A stretch of 44,574 nt of DNA from Marivivens sp. GTDB lineage: Bacteria > Pseudomonadota > Alphaproteobacteria > Rhodobacterales > Rhodobacteraceae. Location of the stretch: the NCBI GenBank assembly GCA_023254495.1, contig JALRLK010000181.1, positions 1-44,574 on the forward strand, given 5' to 3'. Shown piece by piece: positions 1-7,541 of this stretch; positions within the stretch are counted from its first letter, which is position 1; the number at the start of each line of letters is the position of its first letter. The notes beneath the pieces were generated by a model. It was not told where the DNA came from. It searched no databases and saw nothing but the letters and a program-made list of their open reading frames with translations. Position numbers and translations under genes: made by a program.

Positions 1-1035
1 CTGGACTATGCCCGCGCAGCCGATCCCGAGCTGCCCGTGATCCTTCTGACCGGTGAAGGCGATATCCCGATGGCGGTTAAGGCGATGGATGCGGGCGCCC
101 ATTCCTTCCTCGAAAAGCCCTGCGCCCCGTCCGATCTTCTGGCAACTGTCCGCAAGGCGCTGGGCCTTCGGGCCGAGATTCTCGACAGCCGCCGGCAGCG
201 TCTCCAGCTTGAAAGCGGCGATGCGGCGTCACGGATGCTCCATGGAACGTCGCCGCTTGCTGCAGACCTGCGCGAACGGGTGAGGGCGGTCGCCCGAGCC
301 GGAGCGGAGGTCTTGATTTTGGGCGAGCCCGGATCCGGCACGCCCAAGATCGCCGAAGTGATCCACCTCTTGTCGGCGGCCGCGCGGCATCCTTTCGTCA
401 AACGTTCAGCTGCCGGCCTTGATGTGGCGAGCCTGTCCGAGGCCTATGCTTCTGCAGGGGCCGGAACCCTCTATATCGACGAAATCGGACAGCTTGGCGG
501 GCCGGCGCAATTCGCGCTTCTGGACCGGCTGGAGACGGGGGTCGGTGCGCGGATCATCGCCGGATCAACCCACGCTTTGGGCGCCGAGGTTGAGGAGGGC
601 CGGTTTAGTGCCGATCTCTTCTATCGGCTCGATCTGATGCGGGTCAGGATACCCGCGATCCGTGAGCGGACCGAGGATATTCCCGTCCTTTTTCGCCACT
701 ATGTCGCGCAGGCCTGCGAACAGGCCAACCTGCCGATTCCTGACATCACGCCCGATCACATCGCCCGCCTGATGGCACAGGACTGGCCGGGCAATGCTCG
801 CGCCCTGATGAATGCCGCTATGCGGTTTGTCATGGGGCTGGGCGATATCGAGGTGGCGGATGGAATTGGTCTGGCCGAGCAGATGGCAAAGGTCGAGCGG
901 CAGCTTCTGATCGAAGCGCTTGGCAAGGCCGGGGGGAACGCAACGGCGGCGGCCGTAGGGCTTAGACTGCCGCGAAAGACCTTCTACGACAAGTTGGCGC
1001 GCCACGGGATTCGACCGGAGGACTATCGCAGATAG
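1..1035 (+). CDS. dctD: DctD-like NtrC-family response regulator, 5' end cut off by the window
   Basis: The open frame runs from base 1 with no start, so the first part of the receiver domain, including the phosphorylated Asp, lies outside. What remains is the end of a CheY-like receiver (VILLTGEGDIP, then the conserved Lys in FLEKPC), a reduced AAA+ domain and a C-terminal Fis-type helix-turn-helix (about nt 890-1032). The Walker A motif is degenerate (GEPGSGTPK, nt 322-348) and the segment between it and the Walker-B-like LYIDEIG has lost the GAFTGA loop that contacts sigma-54. Family knowledge: DctD is the regulator of the DctB/DctD pair that turns on C4-dicarboxylate uptake, and Rhodobacter capsulatus NtrC is a known GAFTGA-less relative that works with sigma-70. 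The gene sits 232 bp upstream of dctP on the same strand, which supports the name. That it works without sigma-54 is inference. Confidence 0.85.
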   Translation: MDYARAADPELPVILLTGEGDIPMAVKAMDAGAHSFLEKPCAPSDLLATVRKALGLRAEILDSRRQRLQLESGDAASRMLHGTSPLAADLRERVRAVARAGAEVLILGEPGSGTPKIAEVIHLLSAAARHPFVKRSAAGLDVASLSEAYASAGAGTLYIDEIGQLGGPAQFALLDRLETGVGARIIAGSTHALGAEVEEGRFSADLFYRLDLMRVRIPAIRERTEDIPVLFRHYVAQACEQANLPIPDITPDHIARLMAQDWPGNARALMNAAMRFVMGLGDIEVADGIGLAEQMAKVERQLLIEALGKAGGNATAAAVGLRLPRKTFYDKLARHGIRPEDYRR

Positions 1036-1036
1036 A

Positions 1037-1087
1037 TGTGCGGGAATCCGCACAGTTTGCGTCAGCGGATGTGCGAGAATCCGCCTC
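1037..1087 (+). promoter_or_regulatory. Tandem palindromic operator sites, probable DctD targets upstream of dctP
   Basis: A perfect 18-bp inverted repeat, TGTGCGGGAATCCGCACA, lies at 1037-1054 (7-bp arms, GAAT centre). A second, less perfect copy beginning TGTGCGAGAATCCGCC lies at 1070-1087. The two start 33 bp apart, close to three helical turns, so they face the same side of the DNA. They lie between the regulator stop codon and dctP. A pair of in-phase sites is what one expects for an NtrC-type activator. I see no -24/-12 (GG-N10-GC) element downstream, which fits the missing GAFTGA loop. Assignment to DctD is inferred from position. Confidence 0.6.
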
Positions 1088-1267
1088 CGAGCATTTTCTT
1101 GTCTTGCGTCCGCCCCGCAAAAATTAACCTAACCATCTGATTTTTATCCGTTCCGACGCTCATTTCCTGCCCCGCAAATCTGATCGTTGTTTGAAATGCC
1201 TTTCCGCCCTTCACTTGCCGCGTGCACCTTAACCGGTGGGCATTTGTCTCAATGGGAGGATACCGAG

Positions 1268-2278
1268 ATGAAATTCACCAAGATCGCCGCCTCTGCCGCC
1301 GCCATCGCCCTTATGGCCGGCGTCGCTCAGGCCGACCCCGCTGCCTGTGACGATGGCGAAATCGTCGTCAAGTTCAGCCACGTCACCAACACCGACAAGC
1401 ACCCCAAGGGCATTGCTGCAAGCCTGCTCATGGAGCGTGTGAACGCCGAAATGGAAGGCACCATGTGCATGGAAGTCTTCCCGAACTCGACCCTCTACAA
1501 AGACGAGCAGGTGATCGAAGCCATGCTCCGTGGAGACGTGCAGATGGCGGCTCCGTCGCTGTCGCTCTTTGAGTCGATCACCAAAGCCTATCGCCTTTTC
1601 GACCTGCCGTTCATGTTCAAGAACATTCAGGCCGTCGACGCCTTCCAGGCCTCCGAGACCGGTCAGGCCATGCTCGACGCCATGCAGCGCCGCGGCGTTC
1701 AGGGCCTCGGCTTCTGGCACAACGGCTTGAAGCAGATCTCGGCCAACAAGCCGCTCCTTCTGCCGACCGACGCCAATGGCCTCAAGTTCCGCGTTCAGCC
1801 CTCGGACGTTCTGGTTGCCCAGATGGAAGCTCTCGGCGCCTCGCCGCAGCCGATGGCCTTTGCCGAGGTCTATGGCGCGCTTCAGACCGGCGTTGTCGAT
1901 GGTCAGGAGAACACCTGGTCCAACATCTATGGCCAGAAGTTCTTCGAGGTTCAGGATGGCATCACCGAGACCAACCACGGCATCATCGACTATATGGTTG
2001 TCTCGTCGGTTGACTTCCTCGACAGCCTCGACGCCGGCGTGCGCGAGCAGTTCCTGACCATCCTCGACGAGGTGACCACCTCGCGCAACGCGGCCGTGGC
2101 CGAGGTTGATGCCAATGCGCGTCAGGCGATCCTTGATGCGGGCGGCGTGATCCGCGAGCTGACCGCCGAGCAGCGTCAGGCCTGGGTTGAAGCGATGATG
2201 CCCGTCTGGACGCAGTTCGCCGAAGAAGTGGGTCAAGAGAACATCGACGCCGCTCAGGCGATCAACGCTCAATACTGA
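1268..2278 (+). CDS. dctP: TRAP transporter periplasmic C4-dicarboxylate-binding protein DctP
   Basis: A 336-residue extracytoplasmic solute receptor. ATG 1268 is chosen over upstream in-frame starts because GGGAGG lies about 8 bases before it and a typical Sec signal peptide follows (MKFTKIAASAAAIALMAGVAQA, cleaved after AQA). The mature protein shows the DctP family layout: an N-terminal substrate-binding lobe (FSHVTNTDKHPKG), the conserved LKFRVQPSDV segment whose Arg contacts the carboxylate, and the MAFAEVYGALQTGVVDGQENTW signature. It captures dicarboxylates such as succinate, malate or fumarate in the periplasm and hands them to DctQM. It is the first gene of dctPQM and is followed by a strong hairpin before dctQ. 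Substrate is inferred from similarity to DctP and the adjacent DctD-like gene. Confidence 0.93.
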   Translation: MKFTKIAASAAAIALMAGVAQADPAACDDGEIVVKFSHVTNTDKHPKGIAASLLMERVNAEMEGTMCMEVFPNSTLYKDEQVIEAMLRGDVQMAAPSLSLFESITKAYRLFDLPFMFKNIQAVDAFQASETGQAMLDAMQRRGVQGLGFWHNGLKQISANKPLLLPTDANGLKFRVQPSDVLVAQMEALGASPQPMAFAEVYGALQTGVVDGQENTWSNIYGQKFFEVQDGITETNHGIIDYMVVSSVDFLDSLDAGVREQFLTILDEVTTSRNAAVAEVDANARQAILDAGGVIRELTAEQRQAWVEAMMPVWTQFAEEVGQENIDAAQAINAQY

Positions 2279-2296
2279 TAGAGCTATGACCTTTGT

Positions 2297-2318
2297 CCCG
2301 GCGCCGCGCGGCGCCGGG
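2297..2318 (+). terminator. Intercistronic hairpin between dctP and dctQ
   Basis: A perfect 22-nt palindrome with 9-bp arms (CCCGGCGCC / GGCGCCGGG) around GCGC, 18 nt after the dctP stop. There is no T-run, so it is unlikely to be a full terminator. A stem of this kind commonly protects the 3' end of an upstream message, which would give the high DctP to low DctQM ratio that TRAP systems need. The role is inferred. Confidence 0.6.
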
Positions 2319-2347
2319 ATATCCACCGGATCTTGGGAGTGGTTCCG

Positions 2348-3034
2348 ATGAGCGGATCGAAATATCAGCCAAAGGGCCGCCTTGGTCGGTTCGTCCATGA
2401 ATTTGAGGAAAACGCCATTGCCCTGACCTTGGGCGCAATGACGATCCTCACCTTTCTCAACGTTATCCGCCGCTATGTTTTCAACGCGAGCCTGATCTGG
2501 AGCCTCGAGGTTGTCCTCGTGCTCTTTGCATGGCTCGTGCTCTTCGGCATTGCCTATGGTTTCAAGGTGACCGCCCATTTGGGTGTCGACGCCGTGACCA
2601 ACGCGATGTCGGCCAAGGGCCGCCGGGCGATGGGGATCATCTCCGCCGCGATCTGCCTCTTCTATGCAATGCTCCTTCTGAAAGGAGCGTGGGACTATTG
2701 GGCCCCCTTCGCCGATCTGCCGCGCACCACTGGGCGCTGGTTTCCGACGGGGATCGACTGGAAGACCCGCGGTACCAGCTATTTCGAGACCGACCAGATC
2801 CCGATGCCGCAGTTCCTGCGGTTCCTTGAGGATTGGATCAACTACGGCGAGCGCTATTCCAAGATGCCGCGCACCATTCCCTATGTGATCCTGCCGATCT
2901 CGGCGGCACTCATCCTCTTTCGGATCGTGCAGGCCACCATCCGCATCCTCAAGGGCGAGCAGGAAAGCCTGATCGTCAGCCATGAAGCCGAAGACGCGGT
3001 CGAAGAAGTTGCCGCCATGAACCGCGAGGATTGA
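2348..3034 (+). CDS. dctQ: TRAP transporter small membrane subunit DctQ
   Basis: A 228-residue inner-membrane protein with four predicted helices: NAIALTLGAMTILTFLNVI, IWSLEVVLVLFAWLVLFGIAY, GIISAAICLFYAMLLLKG and IPYVILPISAALILFRIV. A hydrophilic insert of about 55 residues lies between helices 3 and 4, which puts it in the larger DctQ subgroup. ATG 2348 follows a GGGAG at suitable distance; the in-frame TTG at 2333 has no better site. DctQ is the small partner that, with DctM, forms the sodium-driven transporter accepting substrate from DctP. Its stop is three bases before the dctM start, so the two are translationally linked. Confidence 0.92.
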   Translation: MSGSKYQPKGRLGRFVHEFEENAIALTLGAMTILTFLNVIRRYVFNASLIWSLEVVLVLFAWLVLFGIAYGFKVTAHLGVDAVTNAMSAKGRRAMGIISAAICLFYAMLLLKGAWDYWAPFADLPRTTGRWFPTGIDWKTRGTSYFETDQIPMPQFLRFLEDWINYGERYSKMPRTIPYVILPISAALILFRIVQATIRILKGEQESLIVSHEAEDAVEEVAAMNRED

Positions 3035-3037
3035 TCC

Positions 3038-4465
3038 ATGGATGTTGTCTTTCTTTTCGCGCTGATCATCGGTCTTTTGCTCATCGGCGTGCCGATTGCT
3101 GTATCGCTCGGCCTGTCGTCGATCATCTTCCTGTTGCTGTTCTCCGATACCTCGCTCGGCTCGGTGGCCCAGTCGCTATATCAGGCGATGGCGGGGCATT
3201 ATACGCTTCTGGCGATCCCGTTCTTCGTTCTGGCCTCGTCCTTCATGTCGACCGGCGGCGTTGCCAAGCGGATAATCCGTTTCGCCATCGCTTGCGTTGG
3301 CCATATGCAGGGCGGCCTTGCCATCGCGGGCGTCTTTGCCTGCATGATGTTTGCCGCCCTGTCGGGCTCGTCGCCCGCCACCGTGGTCGCCATCGGCTCG
3401 ATCGTCATCGCCGCCATGCGGCAGGTGGGCTACACCAAGGAATTTGCCGCAGGCGTAATCTGTAACGCGGGCACCCTTGGCATCCTCATCCCGCCCTCGA
3501 TCGTTATGGTCGTCTATGCGAGCGCCACCGATGTGTCGGTGGGTCGGATGTTCCTTGCCGGCGTGATCCCCGGCATCCTCGCGGGCGTTATGCTCATGGC
3601 CGCGATCTATATCATGGCCCGCATCAAGAATATGCCCAAGGGCGAGTGGCTGGGCTGGGGCGAGATATTCTCGAGCTTCCGCGATGCCCTTTGGGGCCTC
3701 TTGCTGATCGTCATCATCATGGGCGGCATCTACGGCCACCCTTGGGTCCGTTTCGAAGAGGGTATGAGCCTCTTCTACTGGAAGGGCGGGGCCTTCACCC
3801 CGACCGAAGCCGCGGCCGTTGCAGCCGTATACGCCTTCATCGTTGCGACCTTCGTGTACCGCGACATGGGGCCGCTTGCCGTTGTCGAGGGAGGGCGCCC
3901 GGCGAGCCTGTTGCAACGGCCGCAGGCACTTCTGACGGCTTTCTTCCACGAAGATACCCGCAAGACCCTGTTTGAAGGTGGCAAGCTGACCATCACGCTG
4001 ATGTTTATCATCGCCAATGCGCTCATTCTCAAGCACGTCCTGACCGACGAGCAGATCCCCCAGCATATCGCGGGCGCCATGCTCGAGGCGGGCCTCGGGC
4101 CGGTGATGTTCCTAATTGTGGTGAACGTGATCCTGCTGATCGGCGGTCAGTTCATGGAGCCCTCGGGCCTGATCGTGATCGTTGCACCCTTGGTGTTCCC
4201 GATCGCCATTCAGCTTGGCATCGACCCGATCCATCTTGGCATCATCATGGTGGTGAACATGGAGATCGGCATGATCACCCCGCCGGTGGGCCTCAACCTC
4301 TTCGTCACCTCCGGCGTGGCCGGAATGCCGATGATGGCCGTGGTGCGGGCGGCGCTGCCGTTCCTTGGCGTGCTCTTCATCTTCCTCATCATCATCACCT
4401 ACGTCCCGTGGATCTCGACCGTCCTGCCGACGGCGGTGATGGGGCCGGAGTTGATAACGAACTAG
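3038..4465 (+). CDS. dctM: TRAP transporter large membrane subunit DctM
   Basis: A 475-residue polytopic membrane protein of the IT superfamily. It carries DctM hallmarks: FFVLASSFMSTGGVAKR near residue 65, MMFAALSGSSPATVVAIGSIV near residue 105, the re-entrant GTLGILIPPSIVMVVYA, and the C-terminal MITPPVGLNLFVTSG. An insert around residues 270-310 (YRDMGPLAVVEGGRPASLLQRPQ region) makes it longer than the ~430 residues usual for the family. It forms the sodium/dicarboxylate channel. It starts ATG three bases after dctQ and ends three bases before the oppositely oriented tpiA, with no clear terminator between them. Confidence 0.93.
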   Translation: MDVVFLFALIIGLLLIGVPIAVSLGLSSIIFLLLFSDTSLGSVAQSLYQAMAGHYTLLAIPFFVLASSFMSTGGVAKRIIRFAIACVGHMQGGLAIAGVFACMMFAALSGSSPATVVAIGSIVIAAMRQVGYTKEFAAGVICNAGTLGILIPPSIVMVVYASATDVSVGRMFLAGVIPGILAGVMLMAAIYIMARIKNMPKGEWLGWGEIFSSFRDALWGLLLIVIIMGGIYGHPWVRFEEGMSLFYWKGGAFTPTEAAAVAAVYAFIVATFVYRDMGPLAVVEGGRPASLLQRPQALLTAFFHEDTRKTLFEGGKLTITLMFIIANALILKHVLTDEQIPQHIAGAMLEAGLGPVMFLIVVNVILLIGGQFMEPSGLIVIVAPLVFPIAIQLGIDPIHLGIIMVVNMEIGMITPPVGLNLFVTSGVAGMPMMAVVRAALPFLGVLFIFLIIITYVPWISTVLPTAVMGPELITN

Positions 4466-4468
4466 GGA

Positions 4469-5215
4469 TCAGGCGTTTTCGAGGGCCGTGACGATGGGCG
4501 AGAAATCGCCCGCCGTCAGGCTCGCGCCGCCGACGAGGGCACCGTCCACATCTGGAATGGCAAAGATCTCTGCGGCATTGGCGGCCTTGACCGAGCCGCC
4601 GTAGAGAATGCGCACACCGTCGCCTTCCACGCCCATGTGACGCTTGAGCTCGGTGCGGAGAAAGCCATGGACTTCGGCGATCTGGTCGTTGGTCGGCACC
4701 TTGCCCGTGCCGATGGCCCAGACCGGCTCATAGGCGATGACCACATCGGCGGCGATGGGCTCTACGGGCAGCGAGCCAGCAAGCTGGCGGCCGACGATGG
4801 CGAGGGTTTCACTGGCTTCGCGCTCGGCCAAGGTCTCGCCGACGCAGATGACCGAGACGAGCCCCTCGGTCCGCGCAGCTTCGGCCTTGGCCTTCACCAT
4901 CGCATCGGTCTCGCCGTGGTCGGTGCGGCGCTCGGAATGGCCGAGGATCACATAGCGGGCGCCGGCATCCACCAGCATCGCCGCCGAAATGTCGCCGGTA
5001 TTGGCGCCATCTGGGGCGGCGTGGCAGTCTTGCCCGCCAAGGTGCAGGGGGTGGTCGCCCACTGTGTTGGCCATGCGCGATAGGAGTGTGGCGGGCGGGC
5101 AGATCAGCATCTCGACCTTCGGCGCGGGATGCGCGGCCATCAAGGCTTCGATCTGGGCCAGATCACCCGACAGCCCGTTCATTTTCCAGTTGCCGGCGGC
5201 AAGTTTGTGTCTCAT
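4469..5215 (-). CDS. tpiA: Triosephosphate isomerase
   Basis: A 248-residue TIM-barrel enzyme converting dihydroxyacetone phosphate and glyceraldehyde 3-phosphate in central carbon metabolism (cytoplasm). Catalytic residues are in place: Asn9 and Lys11 in AGNWKMNG, His93 in ILGHSERR, Glu163 in AYEPVWAIGTG, and the phosphate-binding YGGSV and GALVGGASL loops. The length matches the family. ATG at 5215 is preceded on the minus strand by GGAGAGG. It converges on dctM and diverges from the oxygenase gene at 5321, leaving about 105 bp for both promoters. Confidence 0.96.
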   Translation of the reverse strand: MRHKLAAGNWKMNGLSGDLAQIEALMAAHPAPKVEMLICPPATLLSRMANTVGDHPLHLGGQDCHAAPDGANTGDISAAMLVDAGARYVILGHSERRTDHGETDAMVKAKAEAARTEGLVSVICVGETLAEREASETLAIVGRQLAGSLPVEPIAADVVIAYEPVWAIGTGKVPTNDQIAEVHGFLRTELKRHMGVEGDGVRILYGGSVKAANAAEIFAIPDVDGALVGGASLTAGDFSPIVTALENA

Positions 5216-5320
5216 CGGCGCTCCTCTCCTGCGATGAATTGTCTAACAGCCGGATTTCCTTGGGGGAAGGGCTTGTGCAGGGTGGCATCTCGTCTCATGA
5301 CGCAGCCAAAAGGAGCCGCC

Positions 5321-6241
5321 ATGATCCCCTCCATCGACGCAGAAGCCCTCTTCGACCCCGCCCATCCAGCCCATGACGAGGCCGTTGCCGAGGTGCGGCG
5401 CGGCGCGACCGAGATTGGCTTTCTGACCCTTCGAAATACCGAGATCGCCCCCGAGGAGGTGCTTGAGGTCAGCGCCAAACTGCGCGCCTTCTTTCATTTG
5501 CCGGCGGCGGAGAAGGCCGAATATGACATGGCCCGCACCGGATCGAACCGCGGCTGGGGCGCTTCGGGCGGCGAGCAGGTCGATCCCGAGGCCAACCCCG
5601 ATTACAAGCAGGTCTATGATTGCGGGTTTGAGCTGGACCCTGCCGATCCCGTGGCCGCGCTTGGCCTTCCGGCCTATGCGCCCAACCTCTGGCCCGCCCA
5701 TCCCGAAGGCTTTGCCGAGACGCTGAAGGTCTATTACGTCCGCGCCACCGGCCTTGCGCTGAGGCTCCTCGAAGCCATCGCCGATGCGGTGGGCGAGGAC
5801 GGGGCTTATTTCGCCGACAAGTTCACCCGCCCCATGGCCCTCTTGCGCGGCAACTTCTACCCCGAGCGCCCCGACTGGGCGACCGAGCGGGATTTCGGCA
5901 TCGCCACCCATACCGACTATGGCTGTCTGACGCTGCTGGCGACCGACGGGGTGCCGGGCCTCGAGGTGCGCCTGCGCGGCGGCGGCTGGCTGCCGGTGGT
6001 GGCCGAGCCGGGGACCTTCATCATCAACTTCGGCGAAATGCTCGAGATGTGGACCGGCCGGCGGATCGTTGCGACGCCACATCGGGTGAAGGGGAGCGAT
6101 GAGGAGCGGATTTCCGTGCCGTTGTTCTTCAACCCCAACTTTGATGCCAATGTGGCAGCTGAGGGCTCAGGCAATGTGATCCGCGCGGTGGGCCACCTGC
6201 AAAAGCGGTTCAACGAAACCTATCTGCATTTGAAGAAGTGA
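5321..6241 (+). CDS. 2-oxoglutarate/Fe(II)-dependent oxygenase, isopenicillin N synthase-like
   Basis: A 306-residue protein of the DIOX_N plus 2OG-FeII_Oxy type. The iron-binding facial triad is visible as His197-x-Asp199 (HTDYGCLTLL) and His254 (ATPHRVK), and the 2-oxoglutarate-binding Arg263-x-Ser lies in ERISVPLFFNP. The N-terminal half has the family's GFLTLRNTEI segment and AFFHLPAAEKAEY. ATG 5321 follows AAAAGGAG; the longer frame reading back to 5129 would overlap tpiA and has no ribosome site. The family hydroxylates or oxidises small molecules; substrate cannot be read from the sequence, and the neighbours do not suggest a biosynthetic cluster. Confidence 0.88.
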   Translation: MIPSIDAEALFDPAHPAHDEAVAEVRRGATEIGFLTLRNTEIAPEEVLEVSAKLRAFFHLPAAEKAEYDMARTGSNRGWGASGGEQVDPEANPDYKQVYDCGFELDPADPVAALGLPAYAPNLWPAHPEGFAETLKVYYVRATGLALRLLEAIADAVGEDGAYFADKFTRPMALLRGNFYPERPDWATERDFGIATHTDYGCLTLLATDGVPGLEVRLRGGGWLPVVAEPGTFIINFGEMLEMWTGRRIVATPHRVKGSDEERISVPLFFNPNFDANVAAEGSGNVIRAVGHLQKRFNETYLHLKK

Positions 6242-6248
6242 GTGGCCG

Positions 6249-6611
6249 TCAGGCCTTGCCGATGCTCTCTTCGAACTTGATCGACTCGCCGCAACCGCAG
6301 GCCTCGACGACATTGGGGTTTTTGAACTTGAACCCGCTCTCCAGAAGGTTGGTCTCGTAGTCGATCTCGGTGCCGAAGAGAAACATCTGCGCCATTGGTG
6401 CGATCATCACGCGGGCGCCATCCTGTTCGACCACCTCATCCAGAGGATCGACCTCGGCCACATAGTCCATGGTGTATTCCATGCCCGCGCAGCCGCCCTT
6501 CTTGATGCCGATCCGCAGGCCCTTGTGACCTGCCTTGTCCATCAACTTGGCGATCTGCGCCGCGGCGCGGGGGGTGATCGAAACAGCCTGCTTTCCGGGG
6601 ATCGAGAACAT
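6249..6611 (-). CDS. sufA: A-type Fe-S cluster carrier, SufA/IscA/HesB family
   Basis: A 120-residue A-type scaffold. The three conserved cysteines are Cys41 in KKGGCAGMEY and Cys105/Cys107 in EACGCGES. These bind iron or a [2Fe-2S]/[4Fe-4S] cluster for transfer to apoproteins. It is the downstream partner of the SufT-like gene at 6619 on the same strand, with seven bases between, so the two almost certainly share a message. This arrangement is common at the end of suf operons in alphaproteobacteria, but here the rest of the suf operon is not in the adjoining sequence. The choice of sufA over iscA or erpA rests on the SufT neighbour. Confidence 0.85.
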   Translation of the reverse strand: MFSIPGKQAVSITPRAAAQIAKLMDKAGHKGLRIGIKKGGCAGMEYTMDYVAEVDPLDEVVEQDGARVMIAPMAQMFLFGTEIDYETNLLESGFKFKNPNVVEACGCGESIKFEESIGKA

Positions 6612-6618
6612 CGCGGCC

Positions 6619-6984
6619 TCACATGAATCCTAGCTCGAGACGCGCCTCGTCGGACATCATCTCCATGCCCCACTGGGGCTCCCACGTCAGGCTCACATCC
6701 ACCTGCTTGACGCCGGGCAGAGGCTCGATCGCGTCGGCCAGCCAGCCGGGCATATCGCCCGCCACGGGGCAGCCGGGGGCGGTCAGCGTCATGGTGATGT
6801 TGACCTCATTCTCGCCGTTGATGTCGATGGTGTAGACGAGACCCAGATCGAAGATATTGACCGGAATTTCGGGGTCAAACACCGTCCGGCAGGCCGCTAC
6901 AACATCGTCGTAGAGGGGGTGATCGGTGCTGGAGGGCTTGATCAGCGGTGTGCCTTCCATGTGTTCGCCCGTCTCGATGCTCAT
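6619..6984 (-). CDS. sufT: SufT-like MIP18/DUF59 Fe-S assembly protein
   Basis: A 121-residue protein with the DUF59 core: VFDPEIPVNIFDLGLVY, then MTLTAPGCPVAGDMPGWL with the single conserved Cys, then VSLTWEPQWGMEMMSDEARLELG. Family members aid maturation of Fe-S proteins. ATG 6984 is chosen because GAGGA lies 6-10 bases upstream on the minus strand; a longer frame reaches 7029 but lacks a ribosome site and would run through the repeat pair described at 7011-7043. It is first in a two-gene unit with the A-type carrier downstream. Confidence 0.87.
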   Translation of the reverse strand: MSIETGEHMEGTPLIKPSSTDHPLYDDVVAACRTVFDPEIPVNIFDLGLVYTIDINGENEVNITMTLTAPGCPVAGDMPGWLADAIEPLPGVKQVDVSLTWEPQWGMEMMSDEARLELGFM

Positions 6985-7010
6985 GCGTGGTCCTCGGTAA
7001 TCCTGACTGA

Positions 7011-7043
7011 TCATATAAGGTAATCTCAAAATTCATATAAGGT
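7011..7043 (-). repeat. Two 11-bp direct repeats upstream of sufT
   Basis: TCATATAAGGT occurs at 7011-7021 and 7033-7043, spaced 22 bp (two helical turns) in an AT-rich patch directly before sufT. Read on the minus strand the unit is ACCTTATATGA. It sits where an operator for the sufT-sufA unit would lie. I cannot match it with certainty to a known iron or Fe-S regulator site. Confidence 0.55.
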
Positions 7044-7141
7044 TTCTGCGATCCGAGGTCCAGAGCGGTGCTAGTTTGTAGAAATATCGGCTAGAATCGC
7101 GCAGGTTCGGCCAATCCGTGCTCTTGAACGAGGAGAGAGAC

Positions 7142-7477
7142 ATGACCCTTTGCGATCTGACCCAGAAGAATTGCCTGCCTTGCGAGGGGGGCGTTCCGGC
7201 CATGTCTGAGGCCGAGGCGCAGGCGATGATGGAAAACCTCGATCCGGGCTGGCGGCTGGAAAACAACGCGCTCGTCCGGCGGCTGACGTTCAAGGGCTTT
7301 GCCAAGCCCCTGATGCACGCCAACCTCGCCGCCTTCATCGGCGACCGCGAGGGGCATCACCCCGATATCGCCTTCGGCTGGGGCTATTGCATGGTGACAT
7401 TCACGACCCATGCGATCGGCGGGCTTTCGGAAAACGATTTCATCTGCGCCGCCAAGTTCGACGCCGCCGCAACCTGA
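7142..7477 (+). CDS. phhB: Pterin-4a-carbinolamine dehydratase
   Basis: A 111-residue protein. The PCD signature is complete: [31 protein letters not shown], with the His-His-Pro and the distal His and Asp of the active site. It dehydrates 4a-hydroxytetrahydropterin, the step that recycles the pterin cofactor of aromatic amino acid hydroxylases. ATG 7142 follows GAGGAGAG. The N-terminal CLPCEGG piece is a common short extension in the family. No phenylalanine hydroxylase gene is next to it. It diverges from the sufT gene, and the ~157-bp gap must hold both promoters. Confidence 0.92.
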   Translation: MTLCDLTQKNCLPCEGGVPAMSEAEAQAMMENLDPGWRLENNALVRRLTFKGFAKPLMHANLAAFIGDREGHHPDIAFGWGYCMVTFTTHAIGGLSENDFICAAKFDAAAT

Positions 7478-7541
7478 CGCCCCCTTGGCGGGCGGGCGCA
7501 ATGGGCCTATAGCCTGCCCCGCAACCGAAAGAGGGCAGGCC

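Noticed and set aside
1088-1267. A sigma-54 (-24/-12) promoter before dctP
   Set aside because: No GG-N10-GC arrangement in the right place was found.
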